From assembly GCF_016802725.1 (NCBI RefSeq), contig NC_052673.1, forward strand, positions 1,203,037 through 1,267,036: a DNA stretch of 64,000 bases. Direction: 5' to 3'. Below are positions 1 to 12,560 of this stretch, piece by piece. Made by a program: the position numbers and the translations under genes. This DNA comes from Solenopsis invicta. Lineage: Eukaryota > Arthropoda > Insecta > Hymenoptera > Formicidae. The notes beneath the pieces are model-generated. The model was given only the letters and a program-made list of their open reading frames with translations. It was not told where the DNA came from and did no database searches. Positions within the stretch are counted from its first letter, which is position 1. Every line of letters starts with the position of its first letter.

Positions 1-325
1 CGTATTTTGTGTAATTACATCCGTTAAGTATTAAATTGTGTATTTTGGTACATAGAACGCGAATATGAAAGAAAAAAAAAATAGTCCAAACGATGATTCG
101 ACGTTTGGTTTTTCAAGTAGCCCCGACATCAACTGTGCGTATTATTACATATGATCTACAAAAATAAACATCATACAGCAAAAAGTAAACACGAAATGTT
201 TCAAATATATTCAACTGGACACGATATATTCAAAGTTTTCAAAAAAAATCTTATATAACTTACTTAAATTTCGAAAAAATGCTATCAAAAATTACTTCGA
301 TTGTGGCAAAACACATTTTTCTGAA
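1..325 (+). mobile_element. 888-bp TA-flanked element, copy 1 (truncated at both sides)
   Basis: Closely matches about 27951-28275 in the same orientation and 4130-4455 in reverse, for example TGTAATTACATC, GACGTTTGGT and AGCAAAAAGTAAACACGAAA. The left part lies outside the window. The right part stops where a palindromic MITE begins. No reading frame of note. Confidence 0.75.
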
Positions 326-529
326 TCTCTTACGAAAAAGTATTATTGTCGAAAAAATTACACATAAAAAATCACACCCAGATTCTGCACACAGAATCAC
401 ATTTTTTCTGATTTCCTTAGATTGGCAGTAATACAATTACTGCCGTATTACTGCCAATCTAAAGAAATCACAGAAAATAGCAGATTCTGTGTATAATTTT
501 TTCTGCAGTAATACTTTTTCATAAGGGAT
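326..529. mobile_element. Palindromic MITE, about 204 bp
   Basis: Begins TCTCTTACGAAAAAGTATTA and ends with its complement (TAATACTTTTTCATAAGGGA). A second inner stem at about 417-463 pairs TTAGATTGGCAGTAATAC with its complement. It interrupts copy 1 of the 888-bp element. Its ends resemble those of the MITE at 20807-21021. Confidence 0.7.
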
Positions 530-1084
530 CGCAATTGTAATAAGATTTAGTGAAATAATCATACTTTTAAGTGTACATAGAATGTTTTTTATATCACGCA
601 ATGAATAAGTTTTTTTTCATTTTTCCATATTAGACTCTACATGATTTGAATAAAAAAAACATCGGTTAATTTTCTTTAATTTTTAATATGTTATAGTTTT
701 CTGACAAAAATTCACTGATACTGTTTTTTACCTAAATCGGGATCCTTTCAAAACTTTTTATATAAGTACTTAAAATTTTTATGCTAAATATATTGCTGCA
801 AAATTTGAATTTAATTTTGAGACTTAAAATGTGACAAGATTTAAAATCTGAAAACAATGTTTCGATAGAAATAGTATACTATACAAATAGTAAAAAATAA
901 ATAAGATTTTAATATAAAGAATTAGAGAAATTAATAGATAATTTTAATAGATATGAAAAAAGGTATGTTTTATATAATTATAGTTAAAAGAATTTAAAGT
1001 TTTAATACTTATCATTACATATAATATTGATTTTTAAATAATAAAACTTTAAAATCAAATAATTAATACTTTAGCATTACAAAC
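530..1084. other. AT-rich spacer, nothing recognised
   Basis: Simple AT-rich sequence with no coding signal, RNA gene or clear repeat boundary. Confidence 0.5.
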
Positions 1085-1200
1085 AAGTAACCGAACAGTA
1101 ACGAATCATTATTTTCCAAATAACGGTAACGGTAACGCGTTACTTTATGAAATCAGTAACGAGTAACGTGTAATAAGTTACTTTTTTAAGGTAACGTTTC
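1085..1200. repeat. GTAACG/CGTTAC-rich repeat
   Basis: About seven GTAACG or CGTTAC hexamers in 115 bases, including GGTAACGGTAACGCGTTAC. The same kind of sequence recurs at 62965-63105 near the other end of the window. It is probably the end of an unrecognised repeat family. Confidence 0.55.
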
Positions 1201-1235
1201 CTGCATATATACATATATACACACATATACATTTT

Positions 1236-1316
1236 ACACACACGCGCGCGTGCGCGCGCACACGCACACACACGCACACGCACGCACGCACGCACGCACG
1301 CACGCGCGCACGCACG

Positions 1317-1366
<50 letters not shown>

Positions 1367-1397
1367 AACAAACAAACAAACAAACACACACACACAC
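1236..1397. repeat. (CA)n/(CGCA)n microsatellite
   Basis: Compound simple repeat of CACG, CGCA, CA and AAAC units. The Cys- and Val-rich reading frames across it are artefacts. Confidence 0.95.
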
Positions 1398-1514
1398 TAT
1401 GTAGTGTTCCAATGTGTATATAATGTATATTTTATAAATAAATATATATATATATATATATAAAATATACAGTATACAAGTGAATAGAAATATTCGTACA
1501 AAGAATCATGCATC

Positions 1515-1560
1515 TACTCTCTGTGCCAAAGATCCGGGTTCAAATCCTACTGATCAGAAA
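1515..1560 (+). repeat. Possible tRNA-derived SINE fragment
   Basis: GATCCGGGTTCAAATCC resembles an RNA polymerase III B box and tRNA T-loop. No A box at the right distance and no cloverleaf were seen, so this is at most a decayed SINE. Confidence 0.3.
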
Positions 1561-1818
1561 CGTCTAATTTCATTTGATCGCTAACTCTTGGAGGGCTATG
1601 ATAAACCATCGAGAATATCTTGCCATGATAACCCCTCTAAATTACCGTTCGTTTAATCTAAATTAAATCGTTTGAAATCGGCATTTAAACTGTAGGTACC
1701 GTATATCTGATTGTGAGTAAATTGTAAAAAAGATGCATACTACATATATGTTAAGGGGTGAGCACATTCTGACAAGAGCTTAAGACTAAAAAAAAAATAT
1801 ATATATACACACACATGT

Positions 1819-2375
1819 ACAGGGTGTAACTAAAATCTGATAAACTTCAGGCTTATCATAACAAAATATAAAAAAAAGTTCATACGAATATATGTTAACA
1901 AATCCACTATTACTGAGATATAGCTCAACATGTTTAAGTAATATGCCCCCATAACGTCCACGATTCCCCGATCTCAGTTCTCTAGATTTTTATTTCTGGC
2001 CATATTTAAAGTCTTTAGTTTATAAAGGTCCGATCACTAACAAAGATATGCTGCATCAACACATCTTTGTAACAACATTCGTAATTACTCCAATTTCTTG
2101 GAAAGAGTGCCACAGTTCATGATCCAATGTGTCTAAGTATTGAAACAAATGGAAGACACATCAAATATTTATTGCAATTAAAAATTGTAAAAAAATAATA
2201 TTAAATAATAATAAATATTACTTCCTTATTTTATTAATAAAATAAAACAATAATAAACATTAATAACTATTTTGAACTGTATCTCGATAACATTGAGTTT
2301 GCGAATTTAAGTTTATATGAATTTCTTTCACGTTTTGGTGTGCTCAAAGTTCATTACCTTATTTTATACCTTATA
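1819..2375 (+). mobile_element. Deleted Tc1/mariner-like DNA transposon with transposase 3' remnant
   Basis: Starts ACAGGGTGTAAC. Its two ends are imperfect inverted repeats (GAGATATAGCTC near 1915; the complement of GAGATACAGTTC near 2280). Between 1960 and 2160, frameshifted sequence resembles the C-terminal part of an IS630/Tc1-type transposase (PDL-S-LDF-FW, then a ML-RI-H region and E-NGRH). Several stops and frameshifts make it non-functional. Confidence 0.5.
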
Positions 2376-3402
2376 TATAAAACAAAGGTCAATATTTTAC
2401 ATGTCATTATGTTTAATTACAATACCGTATTTAATAATATTCTTTTATAAATTTTAACGTTTTAAATGTCATCATGTAACGTCGTTTGTAAGAATGAAGA
2501 TTTAGACTTGCAACGTTATTTATTGGCGATTATATTGATGATTGCTTGCGTTAACAATATGTCAACATGATTTGAACATATATTGTTTAATTGCTCAATA
2601 ATTATAATACAGTATATAGAGTGACGGGCGGTGACATACCTATTGATTTTAGGAAAGAGGGAGGATGAGGGATGAAGAGAGCAGGATAAAAGTGGTCCAA
2701 CAGTTTCTTCTGACCACTGCAGCTTATTTCTCGAAATAATCCTTTCAAAAATTTGTTGTTTTTTTTTAATATTAAGATAGTTTTTCAACTAATTGTGTTA
2801 CAATAGAAAACAATACATTATATTAAAGTGTATTTTTTGTGTATTCCATATATTTATATATAGAAGAATACAATTAATATTTAGAGATATATTTAACGAA
2901 TCTTAAATATTTTTAAGATTAAATGTAGAACTTAACATTTAATTAAATCTTGAATTTGTTCTCGGAGCGTCAGGTAATTTTAGAAGCATCTATTAGATCA
3001 TTAACAATTTTTCAGATTTCTTCGTAAATCTATATCTCATTCAGTCTGTAAACGTGCAGTCTATCACGTTTACAGGATAGCTACCCTAAAGAAGATCTTG
3101 ACAAATTTTTATCCGGACCCCACGAGTTCTGGAGTTCTATTTAAGAAATCAGACTTCCGCCTCACGTATTCCTCAGGATTACGTCCGTCTTCGTTTTCAA
3201 CCAAGAGGACGGCTACTTCATTTCGAATATCCACAAACGAAAATAGGATTCGTCCCTTCGACCCAATCGACTTTCCTTTTACTTTTTCTTTAAAACTTGC
3301 ATTTATTTTTCTGGACATAAAGATTCCATTACTATGTCTCTTTTAATACATGATAATTTTATATTTTCTTTTAATTAACATGTTTTTCAAACTCATTTAG
3401 CA
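2376..3402. other. Intergenic, one unclassified open frame
   Basis: Mostly AT-rich. Around 3098-3346 the composition is more balanced and both strands are open, with 69 residues on the minus strand reading KGKSIGSKGRILFSFVDIRN in part. No family was recognised; a decayed gene or transposon exon is possible. Confidence 0.3.
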
Positions 3403-3498
3403 TAGAGAAGGTGGTGTTATATGTCATGCAGATATCATGGCTTTCGTATTTCTTCGTTATTAGGTAATAAATTTTGGCAATTACTTATGAAATCATTT

Positions 3499-3587
3499 CC
3501 CAGCAAATACAATGTTATAGTTATATAAATGTTAGTTGTAATTTGCCACTCAACAATGTAACTGTTATATAACGTGTATTTGCTGGG
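3499..3587. mobile_element. Short hairpin MITE, 89 bp
   Basis: Begins CCCAGCAAATAC and ends GTATTTGCTGGG, with paired TGTTATAGTTATA and TAACTGTTATATAA inside. It sits inside repeat A. Ends CCCAG/CTGGG are shared with the hairpin at 9595-9688. Confidence 0.7.
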
Positions 3588-3969
3588 TTGTTTGATAGCC
3601 TGCTGTTATGTAATGAAGTTAATATGCCAATACGTAACAGACATTCTTTATAAGGCATTTTTACTTTCAAACGTTTCGAAACTTTGTCAAAGTAAACATT
3701 TTAACATTTAAAATAGTTAGATCTTAAGATATATTATTCAAGATTGTCTTGAAATTTCCGTTTAAAGTAATTAAATTCGTAAAAAAACAAATGTAGCAAT
3801 ATCGCAAATATTTATCGTTTTAACGTTTGAATAAATAAAAATTTTGGTTTTATAAATTTTGTCAAGAATTGAGGAAGTCTAATTTAATAGATATAGCAAC
3901 GTCGCATTTTCAAGAAACGACAAGGAAATTATCTGTTACTATAAGTATGTGATATGTGTGATATATGTA

Positions 3970-4857
3970 GGGGAAACCGGGGCAATTGAGGAGACGGGGG
4001 AATTCGAACATGGAAATATCTTTTTATGGGTACATGTTAAAAATTTACTTTAAATACTGTAAACGTACCTTAATGTAACGATGCTGCTAAAAAAGTTTCG
4101 TTGGCAACGGCATTGAAGTCGTAGCAGTGAAAAATGTGTTTTGCGACAGTCAAAGTAATTTCTGATAGTCAGCATTTTTTCGAAGTTTAAGTAAGATAAA
4201 TACTATTTAAATAAGATTCTTTATGAAAACTTTGAATGTATCGTATCCAGTTGAATGTATTTGAAACATTTTGTGTTTACTTTTTGCTGTGTGATGTCTA
4301 TTTTTGTAGATCATACGTAATAATGCGCACAGTTGACGTCAGGGCTATTCAAAAAACCAAACGTCGAATCGTCGTTCGGATAATTTTTTTCTTTCATATT
4401 CGCGTTTTATGTACCAAAATATACAATTTAACACTTAACTGATGTAATTACACAAAATAGGAGTAGTCTCTGTTTCAAAAACGTTAAAGCAATAAATTTC
4501 TCTATTGTATGTATTTTTTTTTTTTGTATGTAACGTTTCTTTATAACACTACATAACCTTTTCTTAATAAAAGAAAGTCTTCACAACAGCTTTTTTACAT
4601 TTTTTTTTATTTTAAAGCACAAATTTCAGAATATTCCCAAAACATTTTCGAATTACCCCGAACTTGGGGCTATTCAAAATATTTGGCATTGGTCGACATT
4701 TTTATATGTACTTCAAAGCAAGGACATTTCCGTGTTCTATCTATAATGGCATTGTGAAGGAAAAGGTACAACCTTTCAAACCAATTTTTTTTTTATAAAT
4801 GTAGGACTCAGGATACGCAAAAGAAAAAAAAGTCTTTCGAATTGCCCCGGTCTCCCC
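3970..4857 (-). mobile_element. 888-bp TA-flanked element, copy 2 (complete)
   Basis: Terminal inverted repeats GGGGAAACCGGGGCAATT and AATTGCCCCGGTCTCCCC, with TA on both sides (3968-3969 and 4858-4859). It is the reverse complement of 27548-28435 along its whole length and exactly the same size. No transposase frame, so it must have been moved by enzymes made elsewhere. Confidence 0.85.
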
Positions 4858-5044
4858 TATGTAAGTTTTCTTTTTTTCTAAATTAATTTATTTCATTATA
4901 ATTTAATATTATAATGTAAGTGTATAAAATGCTTTGCTTTTTTATTTTTAGGTTTTATACAGCAATATATTTACTTTAAATATATTAGAAATACGTTTGA
5001 ATCTGTAATAGAATCACATAGTTGGAAGTTTAACTACCTTTAAT

Positions 5045-5047
<3 letters not shown>

Positions 5048-5078
<31 letters not shown>
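5048..5078. repeat. (TA)n microsatellite
   Basis: Uninterrupted TA dinucleotides. Confidence 0.95.
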
Positions 5079-5079
<1 letters not shown>

Positions 5080-5730
5080 TTCCACACTTTTTGTAAAAGT
5101 ATTATCACTCAAATGTATGTACATACATACAAGTGTTTTTTGTTATTTGACTTTTTATATTTGGCTATAGATAATTTGAATTGTGCAAAGTTAAATAATA
5201 ACATGGAATTTTACTATTGTAGCGGCTTTGCTTAAGCCGCTTAAGTTAATCATGCTGACGTCTTATTAGGCTTACATTTCTTTTTCAAAATTTTTACCTC
5301 GAAGTAATTAACTAGTTGATTGTAATTGTACTGCTAATCTACAATTTATGTTAAATATATTATAGAGTTTTAAAGTACTACAGTTTATATGCGAAAAAGA
5401 TCATGTGCACGTACATACCTCACATAGCACATAGTGATATTTTGCAATTTGAGGGACGTCGCATGAACATCGCAACATCCATCGACATCATAGGATATCT
5501 CGATATCCATGCAATGTCTTTCAGACGGTAAAATGTCACCATGTGCTGTGTAAAACATTTATATACATTCTGCAATATTTTTTCTTTGTTTTGATTAAAT
5601 ATATAATTTTGTAACAAGATACTGTATTTTTTAAACAAAATTAATGAATTTTGAATTCTATTTTATTGGAAGGACCACATTCCAGGAAGAAAAACTAATC
5701 AATGTCGATCAGGCGTCGATGATGTTGATT

Positions 5731-5848
5731 CAAAGAGAAACACGGATGGTAATCTAAAGAGATAACAAATAACAGGTGTCTAATAGACGTTTATTAAATG
5801 TTTATTATTTGTCATTTCTCTTTAGGTTATCACACGTGTTTCTCTTTG
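5731..5848. mobile_element. Hairpin MITE, 118 bp
   Basis: CAAAGAGAAACACG at the left pairs with CGTGTTTCTCTTTG at the right, and TAATCTAAAGAGATAACAAA pairs with the inner right arm. A near-perfect long hairpin within repeat A. Confidence 0.75.
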
Positions 5849-5900
5849 ATTTATTATGCAGTGTCGTCGTTTTAAAAATATTTTAAATAATAAATATTTA

Positions 5901-7089
5901 TAATTTTACATCTCGGATCCATGAAACACATATTGACGTATATAAATGTTAAGTTTTTAATTTAAAGTGTTAATTATTAATAAAATTATTGTACAAAATG
6001 TAATTGGAAGAACATAATATCACATTCACTTGTAACAAAATCAGGCGGTCTTACAAAGACTCTTTTATAGAAATAACATTTTATTTTTCAACCAAAAATG
6101 CATATTTTTGTAAATAGATTTACAATTGTCAAAGAAGAAATTTTGGCCCCAGAAATTTATTTATCGCTGTAATTATGAAATATTGTCGCCATCAGCGCAA
6201 AGGAAAGATATTATCCAACGACGAATGTTTGTGTGAAATTAAATCGCTCGCGTGTCCAACAAAAAGAATATGTCTAACGAGATTGTAAAATCCGTCAGGA
6301 TAATTGTATTCGCGCTCAATTTAAACTTGCGTTGATAATCGATGGTCGTTAAATCGTACAATGTTCTCTTCCTCTCTCTGTCTCTATCTATCTCTCTCTT
6401 TAATATACCGCTTCCGGTTTTAATTCTACTTAACGAGCGACTCGTGCGGCCCGATGCGCGATTTAATGCTCAAACAAAATGCATTGTATCAAATTCCGTT
6501 TATGATATAATTGAAGCTGCGGTTTCAGGCACATATGATCGCATATTGTTGGAACACACGAAACCGTTGGATATACATTCGCAAATTTTCCATATCAATC
6601 CTCGTCGCAAAAGTGCACGGAAAAATTTTTAATTGGCCGCTGGTTTAATGAAATCAGTAGCTTGGACTTAATGAGAAGCTAATGGATTAAAGTTGCGAAA
6701 CAGTACTTGAATTGGTGTTGCAATAGAAAAAAAGACCGTAATATCTCTAGATTAATTAATGCTAGAAAGAAATTATAATAGAATTTAAATTTTTAAAAAA
6801 GACAACTTTTTCTGAAATTATTTCAATTTTACGTAAAAAATATTATAATAAACAATTAAAACTTGTTCCTGCCTATGACCATTAGTTAAAAAATAAAAAA
6901 TCAGGAAGTAGAATTGGAGCATAGAAAACATTCTTGACACAAAAAGCGCGTTGTAAAAATCAATTTTGCAACTAATTTATATAAATAAATTATTAACATA
7001 CTGACGCTCACAAATATTATGAACTCCACAAAACGAGAATGATTTAAGAATTGTACCTTTTTAGTAGAGAAAAAAAAAGGTAGTGAAAT
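5901..7089. other. Intergenic, possibly single-copy
   Basis: No gene recognised. About 6240-6640 has balanced composition and a 96-residue open frame with no known motif. It could be conserved non-coding DNA. Confidence 0.3.
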
Positions 7090-7960
7090 TTATTTACTTT
7101 TTTATTTTTTTTTTATAATTTAGTGCATATTAGTACGACACAATTCTTATTACACAGTCTGTTAGATATAAATTCTACTCATCACTTGTAGATAGAAGTT
7201 CATTTGATATATAAAACAAACGTAATTTACAATTTATTGAAAAAGAAAGTTGCGTTTCTGAGATAATAGGGAAATTATGGGATACTAACAACTGTCATAA
7301 AAGGTAATTTTAATATAAAAAAATTACATATTATTGATTCTTTGTAGAACTTATGCACTAATAAGTGCCAAAAAAGAAAATTTTATAAACATTCTATAAA
7401 ATATATTTTATTTAAAAAATATAATTTCTTAAAATAACTTCTTAAAAAAATAACTTTTTAAAATATTTTTTTTGCTGTTGGTAAATATTATAAAAAATCC
7501 ACTATATAATTGCAAGAGTGATTTTACGATTGCAAGTACGTAATGCAAATGGCTCATGACCATCTCACGACTTCTCTCACTACATGTAATTTTGTATACC
7601 GAATTCATACACACAATTCATACGACATACATTAAATTCCATTGAATTATTTGAAAATCACGTTCAAAGTCTTCCAACTAAATTAAAGTTACAAAAATTA
7701 TTTAATATCTAACATATTTTTCAAAATTACGTATAAAACATACACCTGCAAAAAATCACTGCTACGTGCAAAACTAAATTCAGTTTTCATAAAAATGCAA
7801 TAATATTAATGACTAGTAATCGTCCTATAATGTAGACTGTAACGAAGTAATTTTAACGGTTGCTCTTCAGAAGTATAACAAGTAAATTATAATATGATAT
7901 TATAGTATCTCACTACTCCACACGTATCTCACCGTCCTTTAATTTACAGGAAACTAAAAT
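7090..7960 (+). repeat. Repeat B, copy 1
   Basis: Matches 28900-29585 (CGACACAATTCTTATTA, AACAAACGTAATTT, ATTTTATAAACATTCTATAA, GTAATGCAAATGG-TCATGAC, CCGAATTCATA). AT-rich, no reading frame. Probably a non-autonomous DNA element. Confidence 0.6.
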
Positions 7961-8261
7961 CGAAGTAGTTTCTTTCTCTAACTGGCATTTCCCCTCAACT
8001 TATTTTACTTCAATTTTATTAGGAACTATAAATGCGTTTCTAATACATTTATTTGTAGTTAATATTCATCAGAATATATTTTTGCTGCAATTATATATTT
8101 TTTATTTGTAGGATTGCTTACAGCATTGCCTAATTAATCTTTAAATTAATGAAATTAAAAACATTAATAATTACTAACAAAACGATATGTACAATAAATT
8201 TTACCAGTTAATTATTAACAAAAGCCCTTTCTGAAAATGGATATAGGAGATAGGAGAGGAG

Positions 8262-9735
8262 GTGTATATATATGGATATAGGAGAAAGTAGTATTATGGA
8301 TCATGTAGGCATTATAAATACTTGTATCATTATATCTCCATTATTAGATGACAAATTCTAGTAATTACTACTGGGATCACTTATTTAGTAACCTGCCTAT
8401 TATGTAGTAGCACTAATGCCAATACCGATACAATCACCGATATTTGTTACAAGGCATTTTTATTTTTGTACATTTGGAAATATTTTTATGGTACATATAA
8501 ACATTATTACATAACATACCTTGTTTTTCTTTTTAAACTTAAGTATTATCGCACAAATACACATTTGTACATATAACTTTTTATATTAAGTTGGTGTAAA
8601 TGAAATGATCGTTTTTCGTATTTGAACTTTTCGCCTTTGTAGTTCATTTTTTTAAATGCATATATGCAATTGCATGCCATGTGAAAAGTAATGCCCTACG
8701 TTTTAATTTGTATATATAATTTTACTTACCTATTACTAATATTAATTATTGAAATTCATATTTAAATCATGGAAAATATTTAGCATGAAAAATAAAGAAA
8801 TTTGTTTAATTTATTTGTATAAGTTTAAACTGAGTCATACTACGGCTAAGGAAATATGAATCATTAATACTGCTTTCGGCAAAGATTCGCCAATGAAATA
8901 GTGAGACGTTTGTTCGAAAAGTTTCGGTCTGGAGACAAAAAACTCGCCAATTTACCTCTCAAACATACATACTCCGTCATTGATAATGCCATTTTAATTT
9001 TTTATAAAAAATGGCATTGATGTATTTGTATCACGTTGGCAAAAGTGCATTGAAGCAATGGAGACTATTTTGATTAGTAAAGCAAGTTTTAAGTTTGTCT
9101 AAGATTCAATTCAAAAACGACAAAAACGGCAATTTTATATGCACCAACCTAATATTAGACTGTACACATTTCATGTTTTATAAACTTAAACAATAACAAA
9201 AGATTTAGCTATTGATATCTCAACAGGCCTTCTTTTTCAAAATTTCTATTTTGACGTAACTACTCGATAAGTTCATTGTAGTTGTACTGTTAATTTATAG
9301 TAATTTGTATTTACATTATATGTATTATATAATAGATTTTCAGTATTGTAGTCTTTACATATGGAAGGCTTATGTGTATGTACATACATCTGTACATATT
9401 TTTTACAATATTTTCTCTTTATTTAAGTGTGGGAATAAATCCCACACAGTACATTTTATCTAAATAACATTCCAAGGAAGTTCTTAGGCCGTACGGACGT
9501 CTTTTGGACGTACTTAGAAGATCTGTATTTTGTGGGATATATAATTTTATAACAAAACATTATCTTTTAAAAAATAAAATCATTACCTTATATTTACCCA
9601 GTTAGAAATAATGAAATCGACATCAAAATCGTCTAGTCAACGTCGAAACCATCAAATCGATGTCAATTTCATCGTTTCTAGCTGGGTATATTTGCAAATC
9701 CCTTCGATTTATTATTCAGTGTTACTCCATTTTTA
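8262..9735 (+). mobile_element. Repeat A, copy 2
   Basis: Shares GGAGAAAGTAGTATTATGG at the left and AGTAACCTGCCTATTATGTA, ACAAGGCATTTTTATTTTTG and TATTATCGCACAAAT further in. A hairpin at 9595-9688 interrupts its right part. The segment between 8600 and 9200 is not shared with other copies and may be another insertion. Confidence 0.55.
9595..9688. mobile_element. Hairpin MITE, 94 bp
   Basis: TACCCAGTTAGAAA at the left pairs with TTTCTAGCTGGGTA at the right; GAAATCGACATC pairs with GATGTCAATTTC. Inserted in repeat A. Confidence 0.75.
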
Positions 9736-10139
9736 TAAATAATATTTCATATGTAACATATATGTTATAACTTTGAATCGAGACTCTATTAAAGAACATC
9801 TGATAAAAATATATGACGAACAATTTGATGAAAGTAATCGTTAAATTTTCGCAATTAAAATATTTATTATTAATAAAGTTCTGTAAAAACATCTTAGACA
9901 TTAACATTATATTTTATAATTACATTTTTATATTACATACTGGAATTAATTTTTTAATTATTCTCTCTCATTCACTCATTCTTTTCAATGTCTTTGATGA
10001 CGACATGGAGAAACAACCTATTTCCATTTTTATATAATCTTTTAATTTTATCTGTTAAAACACATTTAAACTTATATAGCAAACTCAATCAGGAATAAAA
10101 GTATCTGAATTTTCGATGAAATATATTTGATATCAAAAG

Positions 10140-10361
10140 AGTGGGGCCAAAGCGAATCATCCAACGGTTGCTATCGCAAAAGTCACGGAAGTTTCGCGCG
10201 GAACGATTTGAGAACCATCGCTTTAAAGCCCCACTTATCGAGCGCCTAGTTGGTATGATAATGTAATAAAATAAATGGAGGTTGCTGCTTCCTCTCCCGA
10301 ACGATATAGTCTTCCACCCTCTTTCAGCCAGGGGAGGGGGGGAGTTGAAGGAGGAGGGATG

Positions 10362-10396
<35 letters not shown>

Positions 10397-11080
10397 TTCA
10401 CTTTGCGTATTCCTCTTCATTCCTTTGGGGTTCCGCAATCCACTGTGCAGCCCTCCTACCCCTTATCGTCGCCGCTCGTTCATATCACCCCTTCCGCTAC
10501 CATCCCTATCCAACCCGCGGGATCGGGGAAGCAGGGGAACAGGGATGGAATCGAGAGGTAGAAGGGAATGGAGAGAGCTCACCTCGAAAGCGAAATACAA
10601 CAAGTCCCGCCGCCATTGCTGGATCACCCTTCAGCGGGAGTTTTGTCGTTGCGTGGGTAGGGGGAGGGGGTTGACAGCCTCGTGCGATGAGAGTCAGTCT
10701 CACCCTTCTCGGCCGACCCGATCGAGCCCGGCACGACCCCGGCTTTCCTGCTTTCGAGGGGCAGTGGAATGGAAGCGAGAGGGGGGGGGGAGGAGAGTTC
10801 GGCGAACGCCGAGGTAGATAGGTCGAAAACTCCGCCCCCGCACATCCGCGAAAGCGAGTCAATACTATCACTGCCTTCCGCCCCCGCATTCCGCCATGCG
10901 TATACTCGTCCTCGCCAGAGAGGATGGATATCGAAATTCGTTACCGGCTCTGCGCGACCCCCGCGAGACTTACGATTGCGAGGATGGAGGAAGGGTTGAT
11001 CGCAAAAGGGTTCGATACAGATGTCTGGCAGGAAGTGTCGATTTGTTGTTTTACTTCAACGGTTGCATCAAGCAAGAAAT
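10140..11080. promoter_or_regulatory. GC-rich island with CT/CCCT tracts
   Basis: Sharp change from AT-rich flanks to GC-rich, CpG-containing sequence with purine/pyrimidine tracts, including (CT)n at 10361-10396. Overlapping open frames on both strands are low-complexity and resemble no protein. It could be the promoter or first exon of a neighbouring gene, or a regulatory region 3' of Hr51. Confidence 0.4.
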
Positions 11081-12240
11081 GCTCTTTTAATCCTTAGTTA
11101 CGTAGTTGTTATTACACTGTCATATTAGTCTGATCATAACAGGATTAATTTACTGAGAAATCTTTACAAACCGACTTCCTTTCCGATATTAATGAGTCAA
11201 GATATATTTGTGAAACAAAAGGTAATAATGTTGAAATACTTTCTCTCTTCGTTTATCGTCTTTAACATTTAAAATCTAAAATAAGAACCGTCAAAGTTAT
11301 AATAATTTAATAATAGAAAAAATTATATATTAATAGTCTGTATTGCCCTTAGATAATTTAAAATGTTCTAAATAAAGATAAGATAAATTAAATTTTAGAT
11401 AAGGTAAAGATAATTTAATTATAATTTATCTAAGTAAAAGATAAAAGTATATGGTTTTATCTATAGAAATGTTAGGGTAATATCGCTGTTGAGCAATTTA
11501 AAGTATAAAAACAACATTTTTCTTTGGAATTAATACGCAAATCAAAATTACGGGTAAAAAATAGTTGGAATGTATAACTCATTATGTAATGACTTACATT
11601 ATATAATGACTGACACAATTCCTTGTGGAGGTTTTTGAATTTCTAAATAGTTTTGGGGGGGGGGGTTCAATTTTTATGTTGCACTGCTGATCTGTGCAAT
11701 CTGAGCTATGTACACTGCCAATAAAAATCTATTGTTTACATTACGTATTCTATAGGTTTTCAATATTGGAAGTGAATTTGAAACTCAACTGTTAAAAAAT
11801 CTCTTGTTAAAATAAATGATAAATTGGAAGTTGATGCTAAGGACAATACTTCTCTCATCTCATCGTTATTGTTCACATTACTTTAGATAATTTGAAAAAG
11901 GTATCATTTCTTTTATTTAGGATGAACATAATATACATTAAAATAATCTAATTAAAATAAAATTAAACTATTTCTTATTCATTCTAAAATTTCAAAATTA
12001 ACGGTTATAACACTGTCATTGTCATTAATTAATTTATACGCATATATTTTTCAAATAAGGAAACATACCTTTAATAGTTATTAATAAAATAATTTCAACA
12101 GAAGTTATACAAATAAAATAAAAAGAGAAGTATAATATATAATATATTTAATAATAAAAATGTACTTAACTTGATGTGCAAGTCGATCGAAATTTGTCCG
12201 ACATTTTTTTTTTTGTAAAAGTTCAAAAGAATGAAGTTCC
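11081..12240. other. AT-rich intergenic
   Basis: No gene or defined repeat seen. A run of GATAA/AGATAA motifs occurs at 11340-11460. Confidence 0.5.
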
Positions 12241-12249
12241 TACTCATTT

Positions 12250-12560
12250 CATTTCAATTATTCCCCGTGGTTCACCGCCTGACTCCGCGCGTTTCGTAGA
12301 TCCGTTCGAAAAGCATTAAGGAGGCTCACCCCCGGCGTCGGAGCGTTTAACTCCCCGATTGCTTTGACAACTTAAGCAGGCCCTTAAACCTCGCTCAAGC
12401 TCCGATGTAATTTATAAGCGGCCGAGGGGGTAACCCGCCGGGGACCGTCAAACTGCCATGTGGCAAAACCCTCGTCGCAGGGGAAGTCAGGGATTATGTG
12501 GTGATAAATAAATATGTACGTTTATACAACCACCGTGACGGAATCGCGGGGGTGCAAATA
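12250..12560. promoter_or_regulatory. GC-rich non-coding block
   Basis: About 300 bases of balanced to GC-rich sequence (CCCCCGGCGTCGGAGCG, GGCCGAGGGGGTAACCCGCC) in AT-rich surroundings, without a useful reading frame. Candidate conserved non-coding element. Confidence 0.35.

Larger units (their letters stand above)
3403..5900 (+). mobile_element. Repeat A, copy 1, with three nested insertions
   Basis: Left part 3403-3720 and right part about 5090-5900 match other A copies (AGCCTGCTGTTATGTA, TTATAAGGCATTTTTACTTT, GTGTTTTTTGTTATTTGACT). Two hairpin elements (3499-3587 and 5731-5848) and an 888-bp TA-flanked element (3970-4857) interrupt it. No transposase seen. Confidence 0.6.

Noticed and set aside
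1140..1412. Cys/Val-rich open frames across CA/CG repeats (also at 32863-33194 and 44432-44727)
   Set aside because: They are translations of microsatellites in several frames and both strands, with no domain or splice context.
10275..10889. Overlapping 130-180-residue frames in the GC-rich island
   Set aside because: Open on both strands because stop codons are rare in GC-rich sequence. Low-complexity Pro/Arg/Ser runs and no recognisable family.
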